A stretch of DNA of 64,000 nt from Marinobacter sp050379415 (GTDB taxonomy: Bacteria > Pseudomonadota > Gammaproteobacteria > Pseudomonadales > Oleiphilaceae): positions 1,158,158 to 1,222,157 of the forward strand of contig NZ_JBNRLS010000001.1 in assembly GCF_050379415.1 (NCBI RefSeq), in the 5' to 3' direction. The notes below the pieces were generated by a model. That model did not search any database. It was not told the DNA's origin and was given only the letters and a program-made list of their open reading frames with translations. A program made the translations under genes and the position numbers. Below are positions 17,201 through 26,395 of this stretch, piece by piece; the stretch's first letter is position 1, and each line of letters opens with the position of its first letter.

Positions 17201-19807
17201 ATGAGTGAGATAACCGAACTGCACCGGGCATTGTCCATTTCAGGGGCATCCTGTCAGGGCTGTGCCAAAAAGATTCGTAATGCCCTGGAACCTCTGACCG
17301 GTGACACTGATTTGGTGGAGGTGAACCTGGAAGAGCAGACCGTCGCATTGCCCGAGGGTATCGACGTCGCGGATGCGGCGCGCCGGGTGACGGACGCAGG
17401 CTACCCGGCTGAGCCGGTCAAAGAGACCAGTGAACAACCGGCCAGTTGTTGCGCCGGCAAGGCGAAGGCGGAGGATTCTGACGAGCAACCTCACCAGGAC
17501 TACTCCGGGCACCAAGCGGAAGAGTCGGATCAGGGTGCCACAGAAGCGCCGACCGGGGGTGACCAGATCAGCCTTTCAGTCTCGGGAGCTACCTGCGCCT
17601 CCTGCGTGAACACCATCGAGAAGGCGATGATGTCGGTATCCGGTGTCACTCATGCCCATATGAACCTGGCGGATAATACCGCAACAGCGACCGGGGAGGC
17701 GGACCCTGAGGCGTTGGCGAAAGCCATCGAGAGTGCCGGCTATGGCGCCAGTGTGATCGAGAATGCCGACGATGCCGATGAGCGCAAGCAGGCGGAGGAT
17801 CGCAAGCAATACCAGTCGCTGCTGATCAAAATGGCGGTGAGCCTGTCCCTGGGTCTGGGCCTGATGATCTGGGGCATGGGCTTCGGCTCGATGATGGTGA
17901 CCGAGGCCAATCAGACCACCTGGCTGGGGCTCGGGGTACTGACGTTTATCGTGATGGCTGCCACCGGCGGGCACTTTTACACCGGGGCCTGGAAGGCATT
18001 CCGGCATCACAACGCCAATATGGATACTCTGATTGCCGTCGGCACCGGGACTGCCTGGCTGTATTCCATTGTTGTGGCCAGTGTGCCGGAACTTTTGCCC
18101 GAGATGGCGAGGCACGTTTACTTCGAGGCCTCGGCGATGATCATCGGTCTGATCAATCTGGGCCAGGCACTGGAACTGCGGGCCAAGGGCAAGACTTCCG
18201 AGGCGGTCCGGCGCCTGCTGGATCTGAGGGCGAAGACCGCCCGGGTGATCCGGGACGGCCAGGAGCAGGACATTCCGGTGGAAGAGGTGCGCAAGGGCGA
18301 CCGGGTCCGGGTCCGTCCGGGCGAGAAGATTCCGGTAGATGGCCTCATCCGCGAGGGCAGCAGCCGGGTGGACGAGAGCATGCTGACGGGTGAGCCCATG
18401 CCGGTCAGCAAAGCCGAAGGTGACGAGGTCTCCGCCGGTACTCTGAATACCCACGGCTCAATGATCTATGAGGCCACCCGAGTCGGTAGCGAGACTGCCC
18501 TGGCGCAGATCATCCGGCTGGTGAAAAAGGCCCAGGGTTCCAAGCCCGCCATCGGTCGTCTGGCGGACAAGATCTCGTCGGTGTTCGTACCCACGGTGAT
18601 GATCATCGCCGTCTTTTCGGCGCTGGTCTGGTACAACGTCGGGCCGGAGCCGGCGGTGGTGCACATGATGGTGGCTGCCACCACGGTGCTGATCATTGCC
18701 TGCCCCTGTGCACTGGGTCTGGCCACGCCGATGTCGGTGATGGTCGGTGTCGGCAAGGCGGCCGAATATGGCGCCCTGATCCGCCAGGGGGATGCCCTGC
18801 AGACCGCCGGCAAGCTGGATCTGGTAATCCTCGACAAGACCGGCACCATCACCGAGGGGCATCCTGCGGTCACCCGCGTGCATTCCGCCAACGGCGGCGA
18901 AAACCGGCTGTTGGCCCTGGCCGCCGGCCTGGAGCAGCATTCGGAGCATCCGCTGGCGGAGGCGGTTCTGGCAAGGACCCGGGATGAGGGCGTCGAACCT
19001 GAAAAGGTTTCCGGCTTCGAGGCCATCAATGGCAAAGGCGTCCGGGGTGAGCTGGATGGGCAGACCGTACGCCTCGGCAATCGCCGCTGGCTTGAAGGCG
19101 AGGGCCTGACGCTGGACAGCCTCTCCGAGGCCGCCGATACCATTGCGGAAGAGGCCGGCACCCCCCTGTTCCTGGCCCTTGGCGATGAGGTGCTGGGGGT
19201 GATCGGAGTCGCGGACGCCATCAAACCCGACTCAAAAGCCGCCATCAAACGGCTACACAACGCCGGCATCAAGGTCATGATGGTTACTGGTGATGTGGCG
19301 GCAACCGCAAGGGCCATAGCCAGCAAGGCGGGCATTGACGATTACCGGGCGGAAGTTCTGCCCGAGGACAAAGCCGAGGTGGTCAGCGAGATGCGGGGCA
19401 AAGGCCATACCGTCGCCATGGTCGGGGACGGTATCAACGATGCGCCGGCACTGGCGGCAGCCGATGTGGGCTTCGCCATCGGCACCGGCACGGATGTGGC
19501 CATCGAGAGTGCCGCCATCACGCTGATGCGTGGCTCCCTGCACGGGGTACCCGATGCCATCGAGATTTCCCGGGCCACGGTAAAGAACATTCATCAGAAC
19601 CTGTTCGGGGCCTTCATATACAACTCCCTGGGTATACCGGTGGCCGCGGGCCTGCTCTATCCTTTATGGGGCATCCTGATGAATCCGATCCTGGCCGGCG
19701 CCGCCATGTCCCTGTCTTCGGTCACTGTGGTCTCCAACGCCAACCGACTGCGACTGTTCCAGACCAGTCACAAGCCGGAACGCCATGAATCCAAGGAGGA
19801 GAACTGA
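17201..19807 (+). CDS. copA: copper-exporting P1B-type ATPase CopA
   Basis: An 868-aa pump from the ATG at 17201, 8 bases after a GGGGAGGAG ribosome site. Two N-terminal heavy-metal domains have CxxC motifs: GASCQGC near residue 17 and GATCASC near 132. A linker rich in Glu and His separates them. The catalytic features are TGEPMPV, the transmembrane metal site CPC (501-503), DKTGT, the HP motif (SEHPLAEA) and GDGINDAPAL. The CPC motif and paired HMA domains indicate Cu(I) export. The stop overlaps the start of a 37-aa membrane peptide gene by one base. Confidence 0.94.
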   Translation: MSEITELHRALSISGASCQGCAKKIRNALEPLTGDTDLVEVNLEEQTVALPEGIDVADAARRVTDAGYPAEPVKETSEQPASCCAGKAKAEDSDEQPHQDYSGHQAEESDQGATEAPTGGDQISLSVSGATCASCVNTIEKAMMSVSGVTHAHMNLADNTATATGEADPEALAKAIESAGYGASVIENADDADERKQAEDRKQYQSLLIKMAVSLSLGLGLMIWGMGFGSMMVTEANQTTWLGLGVLTFIVMAATGGHFYTGAWKAFRHHNANMDTLIAVGTGTAWLYSIVVASVPELLPEMARHVYFEASAMIIGLINLGQALELRAKGKTSEAVRRLLDLRAKTARVIRDGQEQDIPVEEVRKGDRVRVRPGEKIPVDGLIREGSSRVDESMLTGEPMPVSKAEGDEVSAGTLNTHGSMIYEATRVGSETALAQIIRLVKKAQGSKPAIGRLADKISSVFVPTVMIIAVFSALVWYNVGPEPAVVHMMVAATTVLIIACPCALGLATPMSVMVGVGKAAEYGALIRQGDALQTAGKLDLVILDKTGTITEGHPAVTRVHSANGGENRLLALAAGLEQHSEHPLAEAVLARTRDEGVEPEKVSGFEAINGKGVRGELDGQTVRLGNRRWLEGEGLTLDSLSEAADTIAEEAGTPLFLALGDEVLGVIGVADAIKPDSKAAIKRLHNAGIKVMMVTGDVAATARAIASKAGIDDYRAEVLPEDKAEVVSEMRGKGHTVAMVGDGINDAPALAAADVGFAIGTGTDVAIESAAITLMRGSLHGVPDAIEISRATVKNIHQNLFGAFIYNSLGIPVAAGLLYPLWGILMNPILAGAAMSLSSVTVVSNANRLRLFQTSHKPERHESKEEN

Positions 19808-19920
19808 TGGACACTTTTCTGGTCAATGCTGGAGGACTTGCCCTGATGGCCGCCATTGTCTGGTGGTTCTGGCTGACTGGCTCCGGCAGCACAGGCTCTG
19901 ACGAACACCAACATCATTGA
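19807..19920 (+). CDS. 37-aa single-pass membrane peptide in copper operon
   Basis: A short ORF starts at the ATG sharing its first base with the copA stop and ends at a TGA, 37 codons. It encodes MDTFLVNAGGLALMAAIVWW followed by FWLTG and a Gly/Ser linker, then a metal-binding-looking tail DEHQHH. One transmembrane helix is predicted. Coupled start, ribosome site inside copA (AAGGAGG at 19793) and the His tail support a real gene. It may help CopA assembly or pass copper; this is inference. Confidence 0.68.
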   Translation: MDTFLVNAGGLALMAAIVWWFWLTGSGSTGSDEHQHH

Positions 19921-19930
19921 GGTGAATACC

Positions 19931-20380
19931 ATGAACAGACATACTCTTGCCCTCGGCCTTGCCGCCGCCCTCGGCTTCAGCACCGCGGCCCTGGCCGGTG
20001 GTGCTGCCCAGAATATCCACGTGTACAAGTCCCCGACCTGTGGCTGTTGTGCGGACTGGGTCGATCACCTGGAGGAAAACGGGTTTGAGGTGAAGGTTAC
20101 CGAAACCAACGACCTGAACCCGATCAAGATCCAGGCTGGGCTCACGCCGGCCCTGGCAAGCTGCCACACAGCGTTTGTCGGTGACTATGTGATCGAGGGC
20201 CACGTACCGGCCAGTGACATTCAGCGCCTGATCTCCGAAGCACCGAAAGCCAGGGGCCTGAGTGTACCCGGGATGCCGCTTGGCTCTCCCGGCATGGAGG
20301 TCGGTGACCGCAAGGACCACTACAAGGTGATCATGTTCAACGGTGCCGGCCAGACCCGGGTTTTCTCCGAGTACAATTAA
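19931..20380 (+). CDS. DUF411 periplasmic metal-binding protein
   Basis: A 149-aa protein from the ATG at 19931 with a signal peptide (MNRHTLALGLAAALGFSTAA, cleaved after ALA). The mature protein begins IHVYKSPTCGCCADWVDHL, the CGCC motif typical of DUF411, and has a further Cys in ASCHTAF and the GHVPASDI stretch. DUF411 proteins are found beside copper-resistance genes and are thought to bind metal in the periplasm. It follows the 37-aa gene by 10 bases and is probably the last gene of the MerR-copA operon. Confidence 0.87.
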   Translation: MNRHTLALGLAAALGFSTAALAGGAAQNIHVYKSPTCGCCADWVDHLEENGFEVKVTETNDLNPIKIQAGLTPALASCHTAFVGDYVIEGHVPASDIQRLISEAPKARGLSVPGMPLGSPGMEVGDRKDHYKVIMFNGAGQTRVFSEYN

Positions 20381-20388
20381 CGGCCGAC

Positions 20389-20415
20389 GGAGGCCTGTCA
20401 CTTACGGCAGGCTCC
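20389..20415 (+). terminator. hairpin after the copper operon
   Basis: GGAGGCCTG pairs with CAGGCTCC apart from one bulged base; a T-rich stretch (CTATTTTTCC) follows about 10 bases later. Probable end of the copper transcript. Confidence 0.45.
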
Positions 20416-20458
20416 GACTTCTGTCTATTTTTCCTACACTGTCGTTTGCCAGTGTTCT

Positions 20459-22225
20459 ATGATGAGAATCAGGTCTCAACTGGAACACTGGCAAGGACAC
20501 CCCTTGAGTCTCAAAACCCGCATCCTTGGCCTCGCTGCAACACTCATCATCGTGGCGGCGAGTGCATCCTGGCTGGCTTACCGTGAGCTGTCAGAAGACA
20601 TCATCGAACGCTGGGGCCAGCAAGTCGCAGAAATACAGGTCCGTTATGACAGCGCCCGTTTGCTGCAATCCCTGGAGCGTGAGATCGGTCTCGCGAGGCA
20701 GATGGCGAACTCGTCAACCCTGATCCAGTGGGCGCAGTCCCCCGACAACCCTGATCTGGAGGCCGAAGCCATCCGGCAGATGGAGAGCTTTCGCTCCAAT
20801 TTCCGGGACAACAGCTACTTCGTCGCACTGCGCAAGAACGGGCACTATTACTACAACAACGCCGCGAACGAATACGCCGGCAACCAGTACCGCTACACCC
20901 TGGACGCCAACAAGCCCGAGGACGCCTGGTTCTTCCAGCTCATTGAAGAAGGGCGGGATTTTCACCTGAACGTGAATCCGGATGTGGAGCTGGGCGTGAC
21001 CAAACTCTGGATTGACGTATTGATGCGCAATGCCCGGGGGGAAATACTCGGGATGGTGGGTACCGGCCTGAATCTGGACGATTTCCTGCAGGATATCGTG
21101 GATATCGGGCAGGACGGCATAACTACCCTGTTTGTCGACTACAACGGTGCCATCCAGCTCTACCGGGACCGCAACTACATCGATTTCGCCAGTATCATCA
21201 AGCCGGAAGGCCAGAAGAACACGGTCGACCTGCTGTTCGACGATCCCCAGGACAAGCAACAGATCCTGGGCATGCTGCAGATGCTCAAGCAGCGGGAAGG
21301 CCGGGTCGGTGCGGTTGAAAGCGGATTCGTGACCGTGGATGGCCGCAAGCATCTGGCCGGCGTTGCCTTTCTGCCAACCATTGGCTGGTTCGAAATCACC
21401 CTGCTGGACCTCAATACCCTGATCCCAACCAGTTATCTCTGGCCCCTGGTTGCAGTATTCCTGGTGAGCCTGCTGATCTCACTCCTACTGTTCCACCTGA
21501 TCATCCAGTCCCGCATCCTCCGGCCCGTGCTGGCACTGGAAGATGCCGTCAAGCGCCTTCGGGAGGGCAGTTTCAATCTGCCCTACCTGCCCAAACCGGA
21601 CAACGAGATCGGGCGCCTGGTGGACCACTTCGAAACCATGGCCAACCGGGTTCAGCTTAACACCCGGGATCTGGAACAGCAGGTTGCCCACCGCACGAAA
21701 GAGCTGCATCGGCTGGCAAGGATTGACACTCTGACCGGCCTGAAGAACCGCCGGGGAGTCGACGAGCTTCTGGCCGAGGAGATTGAACGGGCGCGGAGAG
21801 ATAACCGGGCTTTTGGACTGATCTGGCTGGATATCGATCACTTCAAGACCATCAATGACAGGAACGGGCATCAGGCCGGGGACGAGATTCTCTGTCGTGT
21901 CGCGTTGTGGCTCAAGGCCAATGTGCGGCCCTATGACCATCCCGGTCGGTGGGGAGGAGACGAGTTTGTGGTGCTGTTGTCTCCCTGTGATACCGCAACC
22001 CTGGAGCAGATTGCCGATCGCATCCGTGCCAGCGTAGAAGAAGAAAGCCGCAAGACCGGATTGCCGATAACCGTCAGCATCGGCGGTCATCTCTGCCAGC
22101 CAGGGGAAAACAGTGACACCATCCTCCAACTGGCAGACCGTGCTCTGTATGCGGCCAAGGACCAGGGTCGCAACCGGGTCTGTATTACCCGCCCCGACGA
22201 AACCACCGTGTCGCCGGGGGTGTGA
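20459..22225 (+). CDS. Cache-like/HAMP membrane diguanylate cyclase
   Basis: A protein of 588 aa. Helix 1 (about residues 21-42) and helix 2 (about 323-347) flank a large periplasmic sensor with the YYYNNAANEYAGNQYRY stretch seen in double-Cache domains. A HAMP linker, a short coiled coil (RDLEQQVAHRTKELHRLARI) and a GGDEF domain follow, with an intact GGDEF at 499-503 (RWGGDEFVVLL), so cyclic-di-GMP synthesis is expected. Two ATG codons stand in tandem at the start and no clear ribosome site is visible; the exact start is uncertain. Confidence 0.88.
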   Translation: MMRIRSQLEHWQGHPLSLKTRILGLAATLIIVAASASWLAYRELSEDIIERWGQQVAEIQVRYDSARLLQSLEREIGLARQMANSSTLIQWAQSPDNPDLEAEAIRQMESFRSNFRDNSYFVALRKNGHYYYNNAANEYAGNQYRYTLDANKPEDAWFFQLIEEGRDFHLNVNPDVELGVTKLWIDVLMRNARGEILGMVGTGLNLDDFLQDIVDIGQDGITTLFVDYNGAIQLYRDRNYIDFASIIKPEGQKNTVDLLFDDPQDKQQILGMLQMLKQREGRVGAVESGFVTVDGRKHLAGVAFLPTIGWFEITLLDLNTLIPTSYLWPLVAVFLVSLLISLLLFHLIIQSRILRPVLALEDAVKRLREGSFNLPYLPKPDNEIGRLVDHFETMANRVQLNTRDLEQQVAHRTKELHRLARIDTLTGLKNRRGVDELLAEEIERARRDNRAFGLIWLDIDHFKTINDRNGHQAGDEILCRVALWLKANVRPYDHPGRWGGDEFVVLLSPCDTATLEQIADRIRASVEEESRKTGLPITVSIGGHLCQPGENSDTILQLADRALYAAKDQGRNRVCITRPDETTVSPGV

Positions 22226-22255
22226 ACCGGGGCTGTCGCCCCGGCCGGTTTCACA

Positions 22256-23227
22256 TCAGTACAGGTAGGGTGCCAACGCCAGTTCCAGTCGTGCCTGGGA
22301 GGCGTACAGATTGGCAACTTCAACCGCTGGTGCGGCCGGCGGCATGGCTGTCGGCCAGGCCTTCTGCAGCTCGTCCAGCACCTTGTTGGCATCACGCCAG
22401 GCTTCCTTGTTATGTTTCACCATGCCAGCCTTGTTACGCTCGAGGTATTCCCGGGCAGCCAGCACAAAACCACGGCCATCCTGGTATTCGTGAACCGCGA
22501 CGAAGCGACCATCCTCAAGGGCCTCGTCGTACTCGAGCACAGCCTGTTTGGTCAGAGAGAGCATCACTTTTGCCACCGTGGCCGGAGACTCGGGCTGGTC
22601 CCCGGAAACAGCAGCAACGGCCTGCTCCAGCGACTTCCAGGCAGCGTTGAAGTCGGCACTGACCTCCGACCATTTCCCGACCTTACCAGCTTCCTCCGCC
22701 AGTGTTTTCAGGCGTTCGCCGAGCCGATCCTGACCGTGGGCTTCCAGGCCACGCTTTGCCATCGGGTAGACTTCAATCCAGGGATGGGTCAGGTGTGGAC
22801 GACCCTCGGCAACCTCGCCCGCCTTGATCAGCTCCCGTGCGGCCATCAGATGCCCCTGCATCATGTGGATCATTGCGATCTGGGCGCCATCGGAAGCCAC
22901 TGGCGAAACGGCGGCTCCACCTTCTCCGCCTTCTCCGCCTTCTCCGCCTTCTCCGCCTTCTCCGCCGGAAGCAAAGTAACTGAAGGCGTCGCCCATTTCA
23001 CCACCATGGTGTTCACCGCCTTCGCCACCATGGCTTTCGCCACCCTCTCCACCGTGGTTTTCACCGCCTTCGCCACCATGGGTCTCGCCACCTTCACCAC
23101 CATGGTCAGCAGCCTTCACCATTTCCTCATGGCCGGATTCACCACCTTCCCCGGCCCAGGCGCCCGAGCCGGCCAGTACGGTGGCCACACCGATGCCCAT
23201 CCAGAGTTTCAGTTTCTGGTCTTTCAT
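22256..23227 (-). CDS. exported Gly/Glu/His-rich protein of unknown function
   Basis: A 323-aa protein from the ATG at 23227, preceded by an AAAGGAG ribosome site. A signal peptide (MKDQKLKLWMGIGVATVLAG, then WAGEGG) leads to a low-complexity region (about residues 26-108) of GGEGGE and HGGEGGE units. The rest (about 110-323) is helical, with MIHMMQGHLMAARELIKAG and repeated Ala/Leu/Glu helices. The His/Glu-rich repeats suggest cation binding in the periplasm. It is divergent from a PiuC-type hydroxylase and shares a promoter region holding a Fur-like box, so iron control is possible. Function unknown. Confidence 0.78.
   Translation of the reverse strand: MKDQKLKLWMGIGVATVLAGSGAWAGEGGESGHEEMVKAADHGGEGGETHGGEGGENHGGEGGESHGGEGGEHHGGEMGDAFSYFASGGEGGEGGEGGEGGEGGAAVSPVASDGAQIAMIHMMQGHLMAARELIKAGEVAEGRPHLTHPWIEVYPMAKRGLEAHGQDRLGERLKTLAEEAGKVGKWSEVSADFNAAWKSLEQAVAAVSGDQPESPATVAKVMLSLTKQAVLEYDEALEDGRFVAVHEYQDGRGFVLAAREYLERNKAGMVKHNKEAWRDANKVLDELQKAWPTAMPPAAPAVEVANLYASQARLELALAPYLY
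22922..22966 (-). repeat. 9-bp tandem repeat coding GGE (5 copies)
   Basis: Five perfect copies of TTCTCCGCC (plus strand) encode GGE repeats within the low-complexity part of the exported protein. A looser array of 24-bp units coding HGGEGGE-type repeats lies at about 22990-23110. Copy changes would alter the protein without shifting frame. Confidence 0.9.
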
Positions 23228-23326
23228 GCAGAATGCTCCTTTTAACCGTCCGCCCGCTATCGAATCGACAGCGACATTGATGACTGGTACCAGTTGCGGC
23301 ATGATGCTTCAAACCGTTATCTAATT

Positions 23327-23345
23327 GCAAATTATTCCCATTATC
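23327..23345 (+). promoter_or_regulatory. putative Fur box in divergent promoter
   Basis: GCAAATTATTCCCATTATC matches 13 of 19 positions of the classical Fur consensus, strongest in the right half (CATTATC). It lies 13 bases before the PiuC-type gene and 100 bases before the divergent exported-protein gene. Consistent with iron repression of either gene. Confidence 0.45.
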
Positions 23346-23358
23346 CTATGGAGTGACC

Positions 23359-24033
23359 ATGATTCTGTGTATAGGCAACATACTCACACCAGAGCAGGTT
23401 TCGCGGATTCGGGCGGCGCTGGACGCTGGCCAGTTCCAGGACGGCCGCAAAACCGCGGGCTGGCACGCACGTCTGGTCAAAAATAATGAACAGATGGCAT
23501 TCACCACGGACCAGGCGAAAGCGCTCCGGACAGAAGTCGAGACAGCACTGACCGGCCACCCGGTCTTCCAGATGGCCGTTCGCCCCCGAAAGATGACGCC
23601 CATCCTGTTCAGCCGCTATCGGGACGGGATGACCTATGGCAACCATGTGGATGATCCGGTCATGGGCCGGGGCGAGAACCGCATCCGTACCGACATTTCC
23701 TTCACCCTCTTCCTCGATGATCCGGAAAGTTACGACGGCGGCGAGCTGGTAACGGACACCACCGCTGGCGAGCAGTCTTACAAGCTGCCGGCGGGCTCGG
23801 CTGTGATCTATCCTTCATCCACACTGCACCGGGTTGAACCGGTGACAAGGGGCCAGCGACGGGTGGCCATCGGCTGGATCCAGAGCACCATCCGCGACCC
23901 TGCCCAACGTGAAGTGCTTTTTGACCTCGACACCGCCCGCCGCCAGATCTTTGAGCGTGAAGGCAAAACGGCGGAATTTGATCTGCTGACCAAATCCCTG
24001 GCGAACCTGCAGAGGTTCTGGGCGGAAATCTAG
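23359..24033 (+). CDS. PKHD-type Fe(II)/2-oxoglutarate hydroxylase (PiuC/YbiX-like)
   Basis: A 224-aa protein resembling E. coli YbiX and Pseudomonas PiuC across its length: LTPEQVSRIRAALD, LVKNNEQM, the iron ligands YGNHVDDPVM (HxD) and STLHRVEPVTRGQRRVAIGW (distal His and 2-oxoglutarate Arg), and SYDGGELV. Family members are Fe(II)- and 2-oxoglutarate-dependent and often belong to iron-starvation regulons beside siderophore receptors. No receptor gene is adjacent. The ATG at 23359 was chosen over an upstream in-frame GTG to match the family N-terminus. A Fur-like box lies just upstream. Confidence 0.88.
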   Translation: MILCIGNILTPEQVSRIRAALDAGQFQDGRKTAGWHARLVKNNEQMAFTTDQAKALRTEVETALTGHPVFQMAVRPRKMTPILFSRYRDGMTYGNHVDDPVMGRGENRIRTDISFTLFLDDPESYDGGELVTDTTAGEQSYKLPAGSAVIYPSSTLHRVEPVTRGQRRVAIGWIQSTIRDPAQREVLFDLDTARRQIFEREGKTAEFDLLTKSLANLQRFWAEI

Positions 24034-24129
24034 GAGTGAGCGGGGTTACCACACCGTATCTGACGGCTGCTTTCATAACCGTTATACTCCGCCCCAACAT
24101 CCAATTTTTGCAGCCAGGTTCCTCTTAAC

Positions 24130-26115
24130 ATGCTCAACGCCGACGCTCTCAGTCAATTGCGCCAGCTCAAAACCGATATCAAGGAAAACAAGGTGGTCTT
24201 CCCCGGCACCGTGAAGGCCACCAACGGGCGCTTCGGCTTTGTTGCCCTCGATGAGGGTCGAGATGTGTTTCTTCCCCCCGAGGAGATGCAGAAAGTGCTG
24301 CCGGGCGACCGCATCAACGTCACCGAGCACGAGGTGGAGAAAGGCAAGACCCAGGGCGTGGTGGACGAAGTGCTGGAAACCCACCTCACCACCTTTGTCG
24401 GTCGTTACCTGATCAAGGGCAAGGGCCACTTCGTGGCGCCGGATACGCCAGGCATCAACCGGTGGATTTTCATTCCGCCCAAGGAGCGCAAGGGCGCCCA
24501 GCCCGACGACTACATCTACTGCCAGATCCACCGCCACCCGTTCAAGGATGGCAAGGGCCAGGCCCGGGTGCTGCGGATCATCGGCAAGGCCGGCGAGCCA
24601 GGCATCGAGCGGTCTTTCACCCTCGCCAGCTTCGACCTGGCCGACGCCTGGCCGGACTCGGTTCAGAAACAGGCGGACAGCCTGAATGAGGATAGTCTGG
24701 AAGCCCACATGGAGGGCCGCGAGGATCGTACCGACCAGCCCTATGTCACCATCGACAGCCCGGGCACCCAGGACATGGACGACGCCCTGATGGCGACACC
24801 GAATGCCACCGGCTGGACGCTCTCCATCGCCATCGCCGATCCCACCGCGGTGGTCAAACCGGGCACTCCGGCCGAGGAAGAAGCGTTCAACCGGGCCACG
24901 GCGATCTATTTCCCCGGCGAGCCCCTGCCCATGCTGCCGGACGCCATCAGTACCCGTCTGTGTTCGTTGATGCCGGAGGTGAAGCGACTGGCCCTGGTGT
25001 GTGACTTGCAGGTCAACAACGATGGCAGCCTGGGCGATTACAGCTTCCACCAGGCGGTGATCCGCTCCCGGGGCAAGCTCAGCTACGATCTGGTATCTCA
25101 CCTGATCGAGGGCCGTGAGGACGACGAGATCAAGGCCCTGCCCGATGTAGTCGCCAACAGTCTGGACCAGCTGCATCAGGCCGCTACAGCCCTGCGCAAG
25201 TGGCGCAGCGAACATGCCCTGCTGAGCGCCGATCGGCCGGAATTCCGCCTGCGTCTGGACGAAAACAAGCGGATCCGGCTGATTGAACCTGCGGTCCCGA
25301 ACGAGGCGCATCGTCTTGTGGAAGAGTGTATGGTGGCGGCCAACCGTTGCGCTGCGGACTTCCTGCAGGCACAAGGCGGAGGTCTGTTCATCCAGCATCC
25401 GGGCCTGCGCGACGACCGTGCCGAGAATATCCGAAAACTGCTGGAAAGCCACGCGCCGCACCTGGCGGACCTGGATGCCAATTCTGCCGAGGGCTTCAAG
25501 GCCCTGATGAAACAGACCGAAGAACTGGAGGCGGAAGTGCCGGTGAAGGCGATCATCTCCCGGCAACTGGCCCGGGCCGAGTTGGGCTTCGAGGCGGCCC
25601 CGCACCAGGGCATGGGTCTGGGTGCTTACACCACCTTCACCTCGCCGCTGCGCAAGTTCTCCGACTTCTACGTGCATCGGCTGATCAAATCGAGTCTTTG
25701 GGAGACTCCAATCAAGCCGCTCAGTGCCCAGCAGCTTGAAGCCCTGCAGGCCAGCCAGATCCGGGCTCGCCAGGCGGCCAATTCACTGGAAGCCTGGCTC
25801 AAGAGCGACTATGCCAGGGCCCTCAAGGAGGAACCCATGGCCGGTACCATCAGCCGGACCGTTCCCTCTGGCTTCTTTGTCCGCCTGGACTGCAATGGTC
25901 TGGAAGGCTTTGTCAGCTGCCGGGACCTGGAGGGCAAGTTCAGTTTCGATCCGGTCACCCTGCGCCTGGTGCACAACAAAAACGGCCGGATCTTCCAGCT
26001 GGAGCAGCGGGTAAATGTGACCTTTGCGGGCGTGGATGACGAGCGTCGCCAGATCAACTTCAAGCTGGTGGACGCCGAGGAAATCCAGAACGGCAAGGAC
26101 GCCACGGAGCGTTGA
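24130..26115 (+). CDS. rnb: exoribonuclease II family protein (RNB domain)
   Basis: A protein of 661 aa, close to the 644 aa of E. coli RNase II and shorter than RNase R. N-terminal cold-shock-like segments (GRFGFVAL, DVFLPPEEM) precede the RNB catalytic domain with its metal-binding signature DSPGTQDMDDAL (about residues 215-226), then YFPGEPLPMLPDAISTRLCS, and a C-terminal S1 domain (GTISRTVPSGFFVRLD). It degrades RNA 3' to 5' and releases mononucleotides. RNase R is a less likely alternative because of length. Confidence 0.88.
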   Translation: MLNADALSQLRQLKTDIKENKVVFPGTVKATNGRFGFVALDEGRDVFLPPEEMQKVLPGDRINVTEHEVEKGKTQGVVDEVLETHLTTFVGRYLIKGKGHFVAPDTPGINRWIFIPPKERKGAQPDDYIYCQIHRHPFKDGKGQARVLRIIGKAGEPGIERSFTLASFDLADAWPDSVQKQADSLNEDSLEAHMEGREDRTDQPYVTIDSPGTQDMDDALMATPNATGWTLSIAIADPTAVVKPGTPAEEEAFNRATAIYFPGEPLPMLPDAISTRLCSLMPEVKRLALVCDLQVNNDGSLGDYSFHQAVIRSRGKLSYDLVSHLIEGREDDEIKALPDVVANSLDQLHQAATALRKWRSEHALLSADRPEFRLRLDENKRIRLIEPAVPNEAHRLVEECMVAANRCAADFLQAQGGGLFIQHPGLRDDRAENIRKLLESHAPHLADLDANSAEGFKALMKQTEELEAEVPVKAIISRQLARAELGFEAAPHQGMGLGAYTTFTSPLRKFSDFYVHRLIKSSLWETPIKPLSAQQLEALQASQIRARQAANSLEAWLKSDYARALKEEPMAGTISRTVPSGFFVRLDCNGLEGFVSCRDLEGKFSFDPVTLRLVHNKNGRIFQLEQRVNVTFAGVDDERRQINFKLVDAEEIQNGKDATER

Positions 26116-26176
26116 AAAACCGACCAGGCAGGCGCATCGTAGGTATGAGGACAAAGCCTTTTAACGGAGGTGCGCC

Positions 26177-26380
26177 ATGCCCATCAGCCCGCAAGAGTTC
26201 CTGAAGAAATACGGCTTTGACAAGGAAGAGGAAGAGCCGGACCACAGCCTGAGGCATAACGCCATGGAGCATGCCAGGCATCTGCGCCGGCCCCATGCCG
26301 GCACGCCCCATGACTGGGAAGAGTGGGAGCGTTACAAGCGCGAGCATCCCGATGAAGTAGAAGACGGGGACGATGACTGA
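26177..26380 (+). CDS. 67-aa charged protein of unknown function
   Basis: A small protein rich in Glu, His, Arg and Asp: MPISPQEFLKKYGFDKEEEE and a tail EVEDGDDD. A GGAGG ribosome site lies 7 bases before the ATG, and the 3' end lies within a hairpin, which supports a real gene. It has no signal or membrane segment and no family I recognise. It follows RNase II by 61 bases; a functional link is not shown. Confidence 0.65.
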   Translation: MPISPQEFLKKYGFDKEEEEPDHSLRHNAMEHARHLRRPHAGTPHDWEEWERYKREHPDEVEDGDDD

Positions 26381-26390
26381 GTCGTCCCCG
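26365..26390. terminator. hairpin between convergent genes
   Basis: CGGGGACGA pairs perfectly with TCGTCCCCG around an 8-base loop that includes the stop codon of the 67-aa gene. The T-tract is weak (CCGTTTAC). It separates that gene from the convergent acyltransferase and could act in both directions. Confidence 0.55.
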
Positions 26391-26395
26391 TCCGT

